Assembly (NCBI RefSeq): GCF_964204645.1
Contig: NC_134030.1
Location: 2,271,855 to 2,335,854 of the forward strand
Reading direction: 5' to 3'
Length of the DNA: 64,000 nucleotides
Source: Tubulanus polymorphus
Lineage: Eukaryota > Nemertea > Palaeonemertea > Tubulaniformes > Tubulanidae
Part shown: positions 36,481 through 49,222 of the stretch, piece after piece
How positions within the stretch are numbered: position 1 is the first letter of the stretch
Layout: each line of letters starts with the position of its first letter
Notes under the pieces: model-generated
What the model was told of the DNA's origin: nothing
Databases searched by the model: none
The model's input: only the letters and a program-made list of their open reading frames with translations
Program-made: the position numbers and the translations under genes

Positions 36481-37902
36481 GTGGTCGAATTCGAAAGTGC
36501 TTGTCGTCGTATTGCTATTTCTAGAAACCAGCAGAAAGTTTTGCTACTGGTTTTGAATGGCGTTGATATGATGGAAATTTATTACCCATAAATGGGTTAC
36601 ACGTCTGGATCACAGCACCTCACTTGCCGCAGTGCGTTATTTTCACTGCATAGTAATGCTAATACATAAACTTTTTTACTACTTGACTCGAATCATCTGA
36701 ACAGTACTGCGTTTGAAAACTCAACGAATAGAAAATGTTTGCGGGATGCGCCTACAAATAAGTTATAATAAGATTAATTAATCGATGCATGAAAAACAAT
36801 TAAATCACAAGGTGACTAACACCCGTCTTTCACACCGTACTGTATCTTTGTACTGTATCTTTTTATTTTCACTACTACCGTAATTGACTATGATGTTTTC
36901 AAGTGGTCGAGGAGTATGGATGCTAGTTAACCGGGTGGCAAACACTTGAGATCGGCCGTCCCACTTTTACAGTATCTTGTTTAAAATGTTTTGAGTGAGC
37001 GAGGTTGGCTCACAACAGAAAAGCAGGTCACACACAGTAAAATTTGACAAATTCATAAAAGTTTTCATATCAAGTTCTAAACTAATTTTAAATAATCTAG
37101 TCATAGTGGGAATGAAAAACTGATGCTAGCGATCTTTTTTTGTAGAGATAGGGCCAAGATTAAAAATTTTAGAGACATTTCAAATTTTTTGAAAATCGTC
37201 AATTTTTATCCGATTTCGATGAAATTAGGACACAACATTGATGGTAGATAGCTAAACAAGTGTACGAAATTTCAGACTGATCCATTGACCATAGAAAAAG
37301 TTTTGATGTTGCCTTGGTACAATGAATGAGGCTATGTTTTGTTTATGTATACTGATGACTATAGGTATCAAATTACTGTTAATGTGCTCTGTGAGCTACA
37401 CTAATTCACTGGATAACTCCTCCCTCTATGTCATTCAAAGATTCAAATTTTGAAGGAAATACCAACTAAAAAGCTTAATTTCTCGTAGAGGAGGGCCTAA
37501 AACATATTTTTGACTGCAGAAATGAATATATTACACATTAATACATATGTCTCACAAAAAGGAGGGTCCATATCGGATAACTGACAGAGAAAATAGGAGA
37601 ATTCCAGTTTCAGCCGTTGGAGCTCTCCACTGCACTATTGCTTCATGGGTACTGCCATCTTTGACATTGATTGGGCTTTTATACCGCTAATAGCCGAAAG
37701 TCGTTGATTTATGTGAAATTTACATACAGCGCCACCCGTTGATAGTAAAACTAACCCGAGCAATACGGGTGTTAAGTAGATACGCTAGCAAACCGGCATT
37801 CTCATAATGCAGGAAATTATAGTATTTTAAAACACAACAAACGTTATTTACACCATACTATTTATTATATACATACTATTGGAGGTATATGGGTAAATCA
37901 TT

Positions 37903-38297
37903 ACCGTAAGGTGCTGCCGCTATGCTCATCGTTTGCGGATTTTTCATACACTAACATAAGTCGACCCTGGCAAGTTCAACTCACTGCCCACTGCACCGTA
38001 CAGTGCTGCCACTACGTTCATCTTTAGCGGATTTTTCATACACTAATGTGAACAGATTCATCGCTTATCCTTGATTTTCATGATAGCAAGGTTGTTCACC
38101 AATTTAAGCTTTTCTTATCAGAAATACATAAATCATCCAGATCTTTCGTTATAAAGCGCGAAAGAATGTCACTACAGTCGGTTCTTGATATAGTTACATC
38201 AAAGGCAGTGAAGCAGCACACATTGACTGCCAGGGTATGTTCCTGTTAGTGTATGAAAACTCCGCTATCGATAAACATAGCGGCAGCACCTCACGGT
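37903..38297. mobile_element. MITE related to the caspase promoter element
   Basis: Ends ACCGTAAGGTGCTGCCGCTA and TAGCGGCAGCACCTCACGGT. An internal near-repeat, CACCGTACAGTGCTGCCACT, suggests a nested or duplicated left end. Shares GTGCTGCC and ATCGATAGCGG-like words with the element at 10069-10222. Confidence 0.75.
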
Positions 38298-39337
38298 GTA
38301 ATAAATATTCGTATTTGTATTCGTATTCGTATTCGCATGGTCTCGCGGCCGGTGCCTAGTCGGGATTCGGATCGGAGTTTTTTGGGGTTTTGTACATTTT
38401 GTTAATTTCTTAATTACAACCCTGGTCACTCAATATTCTCTTATTACTGCCCCACTCTCTAAATTTCTTTTATCCTTTATTTCCACGATAACCAAAAGGC
38501 CAGAAAACTAATATGAATGGAATTGGAGAAATATATTTTGCTTAGAAATGTTCTTTAAAAATCTGTAAAAGTGGGGATGAAGTCGACGGAAATATCAGAA
38601 CAAAAGACTGAAAATTGTCGTCGAATTTCTCTATACAGCAAACTAATTCTTAATGAATTTAAGTTTGCGATCAAATTCTTGTAATACATGTATAGCAAAG
38701 AATATGCGACCTCCCTCGAGGGGTTAGATAAATAAACGACTGTATTTTAACGAGTTGTAATTGCTCGTTGTTGATTTTTCGTGCGGTTGTCTTGAAGCCA
38801 AGTTAAATATGTATATACTCTAAAAGCAAGATGTCTAACGCGTTTTTCTCTATTTCGGAGAAAATACTGAGATATTTTATTCAAGGTCCGCTATGAAGAG
38901 TGTGAACCATGTTTTCGAAGTTATTAGAAATAGTTGTAAAGGAATTCTCAATGTCCGGCCACCAGTGAGAGTTGAGTTTTGATAGGATTGGTGTAATCAT
39001 GACTACATGGGATAACAGCGACAAGGAACGAAAAGTTCTGCTATTTGTAAGTGACGATCTCTTCTCCGCACAATAGAGTAATAAAGTAAGTAACCAAGTC
39101 ATGTGTAGAAAAATTTAAGGAAAAATATATCAAGATTGACAGTTTTCAATAGTTTATACTGTCATGGAAAGATGGCATCTTTATGCATTGAGAGACGACT
39201 CGTTTCTTTTCAGTTCTAAACTAAAAACAATTTTGTGTCGATCTAATGTTGATATTTAGGAACATTTCATGAAAAACCCCAGTTTTCGTAATGGAAAAAC
39301 AAACAAAAAAATTATAGAATTAGAACTTTTAGTAGAA

Positions 39338-39660
39338 CGATGACCACACTCAAACGTGGTGAACGGATAATAAGATAAAATCCCACTATTTACAGATTAA
39401 AAGAATTTAAAAACCAGAATTTATTTATTAAATCTAAAATATTTAAAAGTACTAAACACTAATTATTTACTCACTCACCAATTTACTCAATTAACCTGTC
39501 CTCCTCTGTATATATACCCCTGTTTTTAGTCTATTTCTCACACTGACGATGATCTCTAGGGTGAGATCGAAACGTCGTGTCTTTTAAATATTTTAGATTT
39601 AATAAATAAATTCTGGTTTTTAAATTCTTTTAATCTGTAAATAGTGGGATTTTATCTTAT
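39338..39660. repeat. foldback element, family 2, full copy
   Basis: The left end holds ACCACACTCAAACGTGGTGA. Arms run from AAGATAAAATCCCACTATTT inward and are mirrored at the right to TAGTGGGATTTTATCTTA. The centre carries ACTGACGATGATCTCTAGGG then TGAGATCGAAACGTCGTGTC, the hairpin discussed in the findings. Confidence 0.8.
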
Positions 39661-42600
39661 TAGAACTTTTAGTTTTGCAAGTTCAGTTGTTTATTGCAGT
39701 TTGAGTTGGAGTCTCGTAACTTTTTGATATCGTCAATCACATACAAGAAAATTGAAAGGAATTTTATGATCGTGAATTATCTGACATTTTCACCCAATAA
39801 TCAATAAATTCCAGCTCACAAATTCTCGGCGCCCGGTAAATTGAGGCTAAATAAGCGTTAAATATCAGACGCCATTCGATCAGATATTGTATTGTATTCG
39901 TAGACATTGAAGAATCCACAAATGACAAGAAACAATGAAATGATTTCTGCGAGTTCAGTCTATACTGATTAATTAACGAGGAATTAATATAATAAATCAA
40001 TTAACATATTATCAGATTTATAACTCGAGGTATCGAATCTTGTGTTCATCCGGTTACGTAATTTCAAACATTATTCATATTGTTCTTTAACTATTTGTGT
40101 ATAGGGTTCATTGTTCGGATTGTTTACATTATCATAAAACGGCTGAAGTTATCTTCATAAAACGTCTGTCGTTTGGATTACGAGGATTAAGATTGATATT
40201 AGTTTTGTAAGCCGGAGCCTGGTACATTATATATTTACTGGGAAAGCATTTCTCAATCCAGAGCTCGGATATAACCGCGTGAGATAGATAGACAGTTTGA
40301 ACTCACAGCTTTTACCAAGCAAATAAATACGAGGTAGGTTGAGTAATAATCTGATGTATTCTCGAATATTTTGATGATATTTCAGAGTTTATTTATCTGA
40401 ATGTTTTCTCAGAGAGAAACAGTAATGAATGTTAGAATTTATATCGATATCATCATTGACTCGAGTCAACTCGAGACCATCAATGGCACTTCCATCGTTT
40501 TATCAAGTCGATGATCTATGAGAAATTATCTTCAGGATCTGGCGTGAACTCTACCCTGATAAATAGTTAATATCCAATACACTCAGACGTGAAAAACGGA
40601 TAATGATACGATTTAAACCAATTATATACAAATTTGAAATTCAAATTTGAAAATGCTGATAAATGAATTGTTTTCTTTTGAATTCGTGTATATATATATT
40701 CTATAGGTTTTAATGACAATGATGAATTTTCACCATGAACACATTTTATCTATCGTTGGTATTCATTCACAAATCTTTCTTCCGTTCTATTCCATCATTG
40801 GCATTTATTGTTACCGGTATTTTTCACTCACGAGATGGTGTTTTTTGTCGATGCATTTGGCAAATGAAATTTCTTTTATTAATGTATAAGCTACGGCTGT
40901 TGTCAAGGTGCTATATCCGATAAACTCTAAACTGCGGTTTATTTCCTCCGAATTGCAATTGTTCTAGCATCATACAGTTTTTACGTATAAACAACCAACA
41001 TTGACTAATTGACTCAATTTACCCCTGAAGGCTCGAGATAAACCGATCTATGATAAAGCGACGAGTTGTATTCGAATGTAATCTCCCACAGAAATCGTAG
41101 TAAATTACTGAGCCAGAAAAACTAGACACGGATCCAAATATACAGTAATTTGATAAAATAAAATTCCACAATAGAAATGAGGAATGAACTTCCAAATGTT
41201 TCCCTGAGCGAATTTTAGTTTATTTCATTGCTCTGAATATGAGTTACCTTTAGGAGCACTGGTGATATAACAAAATGATGAGCTATCCAATCAAGGAAAC
41301 ATTTTTGACTCTGAGTCTAATTGTGTTTAGCCAAAACGTTGCTCAAATTATATACACTTCTATTCAAGAATTTTTCATCTTCGACTGAATCATTGTGGGA
41401 TTTCTCTCGTCATTTTGGACTCTATTTTTCATTCTGTTTGTGGGGTTTTGTATTATATTTTCAACTCGGACTCAGTGTTTCATCAATGGTTAATACGCCT
41501 GTAAATTGCCATTATAACCGGCTATGCCACCATCTCTTACAGAACTAATAAATAACCAGGTCAAATATTAAACTTTGGTAAATATTGCGAAGGATGTGAC
41601 GTGTTTGACTTTCTTTGTAAAGGTCGATTGGGTGGAGAGAGGTTGTTTTAGTTGAAAGGTTCGCCACGGAAAGGTTTGTTTAGTTTTAATGTCGGTTGTA
41701 TGGGTGCTCGTGTGCCCGCGTTAAGGTGACCTCGGAGTTCATTGTCCCCGTTACAAAATTGTTTAGATTGGGTGCAGTGTCGGGGACAATCCGAGGCTGA
41801 TTCTTGTTGATAGAGTTCCCGCGATAATTCGACTGATGTAGAACTCAATTTGAATTCTACACATGATTTACTAAAAGAATAGTCTGGATTATAATAATCA
41901 ATAACAAGTCATTAGTACAATGCTCCACTAATGACTTAAAATTTTTCTTAAAATCCATGAAAATAAGCAGTTTTCCAGGTTATCATGAATATCTGAAGGA
42001 AGAGAATGTGTTAGGTTGACCCAGGATGATGTCAGCACATAAATGATCATACGGATGAAATTCACACTATGATGATATTGTTTGACGTGTGCGGTGAACA
42101 CGGAAATGGGAATCTAACCACAGTTCGGGTCGCTGCGAAACTGTCACATCGCAATCAGTGACAATTTAATAAACATCAAACAGATCTCAGATAACGAGTG
42201 GACGTAGATTTAATGAGACTATTGTCTCGACGATTAGAAATGTTATAATAAGACTTCCTTAGCCGCTGGTGGTGAGCAGCTGAGGGATATGGATGACAAG
42301 TAAAAGTCAAAGATTCTGTTACAATAGCCGCACCAGGCCTGGGGTTAGATTTAATAATATTTGTTGTATTTAGAGGATTGTATAGATTGACTGTAAGCCC
42401 ACGGGCTGTGGCATTCTATGACGTGCGCAGATATTTAACAACTAATCTTTTCAATGCGGTTGTGAATTAACGTTTATATGAGAATTTTTGTGACATCTTG
42501 TTAGCAGTATTTGCCGATAGTCAACTTCTCTGTATCGCGAATTCACGCCACTTCGTCCCCTTACTGTTCGTCAATTAGGTCTATAGAGCCGTTAATTCAC

Positions 42601-43679
42601 TTCAATCCACAAATATAAAAAGACTTCGCAATACACCGAAAATTATAGATATTTTCAGCAGTCTGGCTCGATACTCCAGAGTCTTTCCCTTTAAACAAGT
42701 CACATGTTACATGTTAAACAAACAAAGATTGACAAAATTCATTTTCGTACCGAATATAATCTATATTTACACGATTTGTATATTTCTAGTACCATAGATA
42801 GACACTTCATGCCCTAGTAAAGTGTTAAGGTTAGGTATTTAAAGACCGGGCGTACCCTCACTCGTGATTACACCAGTTAATATTTGATGTACTGTAGTTG
42901 TTTAATGATTTTCTGGTGTTATACAAAAAGTACACTTAATAGTGTCAACTACTGGTGCTTAGCGTCATAAAGTCACTACACACGGCGAATTACTTCGTAA
43001 TCAACTTTAACGAATGCATAGAGTGCCCAATAGAGTGACATTCGGTAAAGTTTTGATGGATTTGGTTCATTTTCGGTTAAATCATTTAATAAGCGTCATT
43101 AAGATATGTTGGGAGTTGTAGAGAGGTTGCAATATTCAGTAAACGTGAAGACTGATTTTTGTGTGAAATGACAAGCTTTCGCTGCTAGTGCTAAGATAGT
43201 TTCATCAGGTAAATGAGTAAACAGGTACCGTGTAGATGTTATTAGGTATTACTCGTTTCACTACCAGTGTATAGAAGCTTCATCGGATAAATTAATGCCA
43301 ATTATGAATGATACAATAGTTTAGGCAAATTGAGATTCCGTAAACACTGAACAACCCTGTTTTAGATAGTTTTAAAATTCAGACCACCTGTTCAACTGTT
43401 CTACGCATAACAGAATTGACATAAATCCGAAATTGATGATTTATTAGCTTGTATATTGTTACGTAATCAGTTATCACACAGAACGATCTGTTATCTTGCG
43501 TTTTAAACGACGGGATTAGAATTAGGTGAATTTCTGTATAGAGTCGACGGATTATCTCTACAGGTATTTGTTAGGCGTCCCGTGGATTAAGATTCCCTAT
43601 AATCCGCAGCGCAATCTGCTCTAAGAGTTTGATGACACCGCGTCAGACAATCTTCGTTCCCGAAAAAATAATCTTCAAA

Positions 43680-43861
43680 ACGCCTGACGCATGCGCAGTG
43701 AATACGCGGTGTCGGTACGACGCATGCGCAGTTTGAGTGAAACTCGGTGCAGACGACAGACGATCGAAGGAACTATCGTCACTTGTTCATCAGAAACACG
43801 ACAGGATTTTATCATAAGTCTTTCATTGCATTCTGTTCTGAACATCGAAATATTGAAGCCG
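43680..43861 (+). promoter_or_regulatory. GC-rich promoter and first-exon candidate with two NRF1-like sites
   Basis: GCATGCGCA, the core of the NRF1 palindrome, occurs at 43689-43697 and 43722-43730, in a CpG-rich island within AT-rich DNA. About 130 bases further on, GAAGCCG is followed by a consensus donor GTAAGT at 43862. This looks like a TATA-less promoter with a short untranslated first exon, pointing right. The next plausible coding exon on that strand is at 54612. Confidence 0.5.
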
Positions 43862-46067
43862 GTAAGTTTTAAAATTATGAATGATTATGATTCATCATTT
43901 CTAAATTATTGTAAACAAGAAACCTTTTATGGTTTTGTGACTCTCGGTATTAGGGCTTTAGGGTAAACGTCATATCCATCACGGTGACAAGATTTTTAAC
44001 GGCACGAAACATGCATCGACTAAACATAACAGCAATTTGTGACTGAGTAATAATTATCATAGTTGTACCATTTTCAATTTTTTTTTCAAAGAATTGAATT
44101 TTAGCACTACTCTCTAAGTTTTTTTTCAAATGGCTCATTGAATTGAGTCTAAACATCACGACTCTCTTAGTTTAAAATGGCTTACAGATTGGTGTCTAAA
44201 CGTCAAATACCGTGCTCATTTTTTCTTTACAATCGTGGTTTTCTTTAATCGTATTATATGGACAGCTTTTATCCATGGAAACTAAAATGTTTGTTGAATT
44301 TCGATTCCACACTAGAAGCATTTTAGGAACGCGTCAAATGTGTCTTGTTATGTGGGTTATGTGACACATGTGCGAAGTATTTCCCGCTATTACCAGTTAT
44401 TGTGTGGGGCCTTATCGAGTCAAGGGCTATCAAAATGTTAAATCGCATTCTTCGGACGTCGTTGACTGTAGAGGGCAAATATTATACTTGTCAAAACGAT
44501 TAGGGCACCCTTGATAAGAGCTTAGAATAATAGAAATCGGAAAACAAATCGTGATTAACAGTTGTACTACATGGGAAATAGGCAATAAGTCGTCAACATC
44601 GGTGAATTCCAAATATCTATCATATCTACAAGTTTTGAATATTCCAATAGCTCCACGATGACCGTGACCTAATTACTCCGCTGTCACAGCTGTCGTTTGG
44701 ACAGCGGTTAGGGGTTCGGCTGTGAAACAATAGGTGCGTTTTTCCCACGGTCTCAAAACGCTGTAATAATCTCTCAGAGAATTAGTGGCTGAATAAATTG
44801 TAGTATATTTATAATCCTGTTATTATTAGGATCCTGTGATCACAACGAGCTTTAACATGATTTTAAAGCTGTGTTTTGAAAGGTACTTTACTCGAGTATT
44901 AGACATTTACGCATCATTTGTTTTTATATGTTTGACAGATGAACTGATGTCAGTTCTCATTGTAGAATACAATGAACATTTGATACGACAATTGATGATA
45001 TTTCGTTAATCAAAATTTATTTGTCTGTTAGTTTCGAGATCTTCAAAGAAACAGTAAAATGAATGTTGATTTGGAGATTATATTTTAGAAAAATCTTGAA
45101 ACTGTCAGAAAAATTGAAATTTCTTTATTAAAAACTTCAATTGTTCAAAATCTTATATCTTCGTTTCGGATGTGAAACATTTTTCTAAAACGAAAATCTA
45201 TATCGATAGCGAAAATATCCAAGTATTCATAGTCCATAGTAACACTGGTTCTACTTTCTAACGATCGATTTTAAAATCTCTAAATTTGAAATATCGACGA
45301 TAATTCGATAATTGAACGATTCGATAATTTGATAATTTGAATTGATCGTTGTTTTCGCGAAACCGGACGCGATGTTAACGGTCTCCTAGTGCGCATGACA
45401 ACGACTCGCTCACCGGGGAAGGCGTTCAACATCGACACAATTAACCGACAATAATTGGAAGACTTTTTATTGTATAATTAACGGATTAAACGAGTCAATC
45501 TCGACGCTATTAAACCGCCCTATAGTTCAATTACATCACCTATATGTGTAAACTTGTTCGTGCTAAATGAGTGCGGGTATATTATTAGGATTCTTTGTGC
45601 GGGGCTTCGCTCAATGGGTGTATTGCCCACTTATGACCCGCTCGGCAACTCCGGCACCATCCCGTTATCTCCGAGGGCCTATTTCATACATCACATCAAT
45701 CGAACAGATTATCATCGTTTCAAGTGTTTTTCGATGATTCAATTGAAAGTTCACGAATCAGAACTCTGCCTTGGACACGTATTTTAAGAAGTCAATTAAG
45801 TACGTTGCATTTATGGGCTCTCATTAATTTCGATAAAGCACGTTAGAATGTGTATTTTCGGGCGGTAACCGACACTTTAGCGATAGTTAATGTAATCTTG
45901 CATGTTTTTACGTGCAATTATCAAGATTTCAAACTTTCTGTAGATCGGCGTTCAAGAATACGTACTTGGCGTGACGTCAGTCAACGGACCTCGGTACTAC
46001 TGAGTAAGATCTCAGTTCCACAGTTCGGGATCTAAGATTAGTAAACTGTGGAACAATAACACGAAAT

Positions 46068-46298
46068 AGAACGATGACCACACTCAAACGTGGTGAACGG
46101 ATAATAAGATAAAATCCCACTATTTACAGATTAAAAGAATTTCAAAACAAGAATTTATTTATTAAATCTAAAATATTTAAAAGACACGACGTTTCGATCT
46201 CACCCTAGAGATCATCGTCAGGTGACACCTAAAATAAATAAATAAATTCTGGTTTTTAAATTCTTTTAATGTGTAAATAGTGGGATTTTATCTTAATA
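46068..46298. repeat. foldback element, family 2, third copy
   Basis: Begins with ACCACACTCAAACGTGGTGA, then AAGATAAAATCCCACTATTT, and ends TAGTGGGATTTTATCTTA. The central hairpin is on the minus strand: GTCACCTGACGATGATCTCT, then AGGGTGAGATCGAAACGTCG. Confidence 0.8.
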
Positions 46299-47002
46299 AC
46301 ACGAAAGTGTCATTAAGGAGACTAGAAATTGTATATTCTAAACAAATACTCCCAAACGAGTCGAAATGTAGGTATTAACCATCATCTTTGTTAGTGTAAC
46401 GTTAAAAATAGATTTGTCAAGGAGAATTTTGTGGTTCAATTATTCTTTTACCCCGAAGCCGATTCAAACCTCGAACTTTGTAACTCGACCCAAGACTATA
46501 TAACGATATGCGATGAAATGGCTTTAATGGCTTCCTTTGTATTACGTAAACCAGTAACAGCAGAACCCCGCCCTTTAAACATATTGTCACCTTTGAGATA
46601 ACTCATAAATGTTTAATACAGATCGTTGAGGCGCGCTATCCGCCGCTAATTACATCCATAATCCGCAACATGGCGCGGAATTAGTAGAAATATAACTATT
46701 TGGGGTTTACGTGTACGGAATACCCTCGGGGGGATGAAAGCACTAATTCACTAGGGATAATTATCACTAAAACTCCGTGTGTCGTATTCACGATGGAATC
46801 AGTGGGTGTGTATGTAATACGTGTTAATTAGGCACGTGTATCTACAGTAAACAGTATTCATATAGACAAGAGAGCGCGCGGATATTAGTTGTTACAAGAA
46901 CGTGACTTATTCGTTCCTGAAGAGGTAGGAAATTATACAGTTATAAATCCGTGAAACTCAGACAACGAGATGTAGGTCTATATATCTAATGAATATTAAT
47001 AC

Positions 47003-47246
47003 AACTACTTAAAAGATTAAAAAAAACCCCCACTACTTACACATTAAAAGAAATCTAAAATCGAGAATTTATTTATTGAAACAATCTAAAATGTAAAAAC
47101 ACGACGTTTCGATCTCACCCTAGAGATCATCGTCAGGTTTAGATTGTTTCAATAAATAAATTCTCGATTTTAGATTTCTTTTAATTTGTAAATAGTGGGT
47201 TTTTTATCTTATCATCTGTTCACCACGTTTGAGTGCGGTTATCGTA
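47003..47246. repeat. foldback element, family 2, fourth copy, opposite orientation
   Basis: Here the GTTCACCACGTTTGAGTGCG end is on the right. Arms are built on TTTATTGAAACAATCTAAAA. The centre on the minus strand has CCTGACGATGATCTCTAGGG and then GAGATCGAAACGTCGTG. Confidence 0.8.
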
Positions 47247-47419
47247 CTACAACTACTTCAATTTGGAGACTGTCAGAAATCTTGAATCTGATTAGACAGA
47301 CAGTTGTCTAATCGAAACCAATAGAAAGGACTCGTTCAGAACATGGACGCATAAACTAGGGCATGTTCAAGGCATGAGGCTGTAATGCTGAACAGAGTGG
47401 TCGATTAGTCCTGATCACT

Positions 47420-47530
47420 GTGAAATGAACAAATTCAAATTCAAATTCAAAATAACTTTATTGATCCTTAATGTTCAACATATACATCATTGGATTGAAA
47501 TTTTCAATAAAGTGGACAGGACAAACAAGA
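47420..47530 (-). repeat. 3' end of a non-LTR retroelement-like repeat
   Basis: On the minus strand the piece ends AAGGATCAATAAAGTTATTT followed by a (GAATTT)n tail. It resembles the piece at 23580-23815. Confidence 0.4.
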
Positions 47531-47929
47531 GACATGGAGAATAGAAAAAAAAACCAAAAATAATGATGGAGCAGTTTAGAAGGGAATTTTAACATAATTA
47601 ATGTAACAGAGAATAGGCGATGTATCATGATACAAGAAAAAAATCATCCTTTGTGTATTGAGAATTCATAATCATTCAAGCCGTGTTTTATAGGTTTATT
47701 TTTTTTAAGTTCGTATCTTGTTTCGATTTCACATCATAAGTCCACTTATGTGTGAGTAAATACGATGAAGTATATTAGTATGTTAACGGATATCAGATTC
47801 TATCGATCAATCGACTCTCATACTCGATCAACCCGATTCTTATATATTAATCATTATTTCATACAATATCGGCTTCAAACGCATACAGAAAATCGTTATA
47901 CAGAGGTTTTTGATCTTAAAATAGGGATT

Positions 47930-48125
47930 GACCCTGTTATTTATTTGATTGGTAGATTTCGTTTGATTTTCTGTTTTGGTGTCCCTTACAAACCCACGAC
48001 ACCTGCCGGGAGCGAAACAGGGGGTTTGATTTGGAAATCGGAAATCGAAGTACGTAAATTTAACGTTAATCGTCCGCGACAGGACTCGAACCTGCAATCT
48101 TCTGATTCTATACAGAGGTTTTAGC
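47930..48125 (-). mobile_element. SINE-like element with a tRNA-Arg-derived head
   Basis: On the minus strand the head contains AATCAGAAGATTGCAGGTTC and then GAGTCCTGTCGCGGACG. This is very close to the 3' half of animal tRNA-Arg (CCG/TCG type), with a perfect B box. The D-arm side is shortened and the anticodon loop is degenerate, so it is not a working tRNA. The body continues with CCCTGTTTCGCTCCCGGCAG and GGTTTGTAAGGGACACC, found again near 27420-27610 and 58495-58625. It is probably a SINE family; a tRNA pseudogene next to another repeat is the alternative. Confidence 0.55.
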
Positions 48126-48999
48126 CAACGCGTATAAGCCATCCTCGCTTGCCGGGGTTTGCACGCCTCTCATAAGCTTGGAAACCGCCACTTTGGAACT
48201 GCGTTTATTTCTATCGATTGAAATGATAAGAAAAAAATGATAATCCGCTCTGAACATCAGAGTGTCATTAAGTGATAAGTAATATTGTGAATAACGTCGT
48301 TATTCGGTTACACCGACTATATTATCATCTCCGAGACGGGGATAATTATCTCATATAAAAGAAGATGGAGAATACGAGATTAGACTGACGTATCTTTGAT
48401 AGATTTTATTCACCAGCGACGGGGAATGAGTGACGTCATTAGACATTCATTCAGGGTTAACCATTACTGAAACATCCTGAGTCCTGTAAAGATACTATGC
48501 AATCGCTCCACACTAAGAATAAAAAGTTACTGAAATGTTTCCTTGAGCGGGTGTAGTTTGATCAACATTTCGACTTTATCCTAATAGCCATATTCAGGAA
48601 TATACTGATGTTGTCCTCATTATAACCATTGACGAATTATTCTGCGTCAGTGTTGTAAAGATGAAATGAAATCCTTGCACACTAAGAATAAAGAGTTTAA
48701 AACCATAACTCGACATTTCTACCATTTCCATATAATAGTCTTCAGGAATATGCTGCATAAAGATAACATTTCCTTTATTTCTTTGTGTGCGAGTTCACAT
48801 CGGTTTCTAAGTAAAATCTAACATTAAATAGATCGGAATACTCGAGTTAAAGTGTACGTACATGAATACATACACGATGAGTAGTGTTTGTTAACCTGGA
48901 ACTAATAACCAGATTTTATTGGCTATACACCTCTGTTGTAATAGAACAGAGTTTAATTACCGCATTGAAGAGTAATAAAATCTTCTCTACTACGCGCGC

Positions 49000-49222
49000 T
49001 GTTCCAAATGACGTCATATCCGGTGAGACCGGTATAGTGCGGACTGTACTCTTCAGAGACGTTGTTCGCGTCTCGAACGTCACTCGGGAGATTGCCACAG
49101 GTTGTGTTGACGTTCGGATTCAGTGCTGTCGCTGGCGGCTGCGATCGTGGAAATCTATCCGCTTCAAGTCACTGACAATTCAGGATATCATATTTCATGC
49201 GGTAATATATGTTAAGATATCA
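49000..49222 (+). promoter_or_regulatory. second GC-rich first-exon candidate
   Basis: A CpG-richer block in AT-rich DNA. It ends with two possible donors, CATGCG|GTAATA near 49200 and ATCAG|GTAGGA near 49222. An open frame through it has no protein-like composition. It could be an alternative untranslated exon of the gene at 54623. Confidence 0.25.

Larger units (their letters stand above)
34777..43679. other. gene-poor interval after the DEG/ENaC gene
   Basis: AATAAA hexamers near 35276 and 35459 may end the channel transcript. Beyond that I see no credible coding exon. The interval holds a short tandem array (36215-36480), a MITE (37903-38297), a foldback element (39338-39660) and fragments of the foldback tails (41190-41410). 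Short open frames here lack any protein-like composition. Confidence 0.55.

Noticed and set aside
47765-48142. Open frames of 100-119 codons on both strands near 47.9 kb
   Set aside because: They run through the SINE-like element and its tRNA-derived head, so they are not genes.
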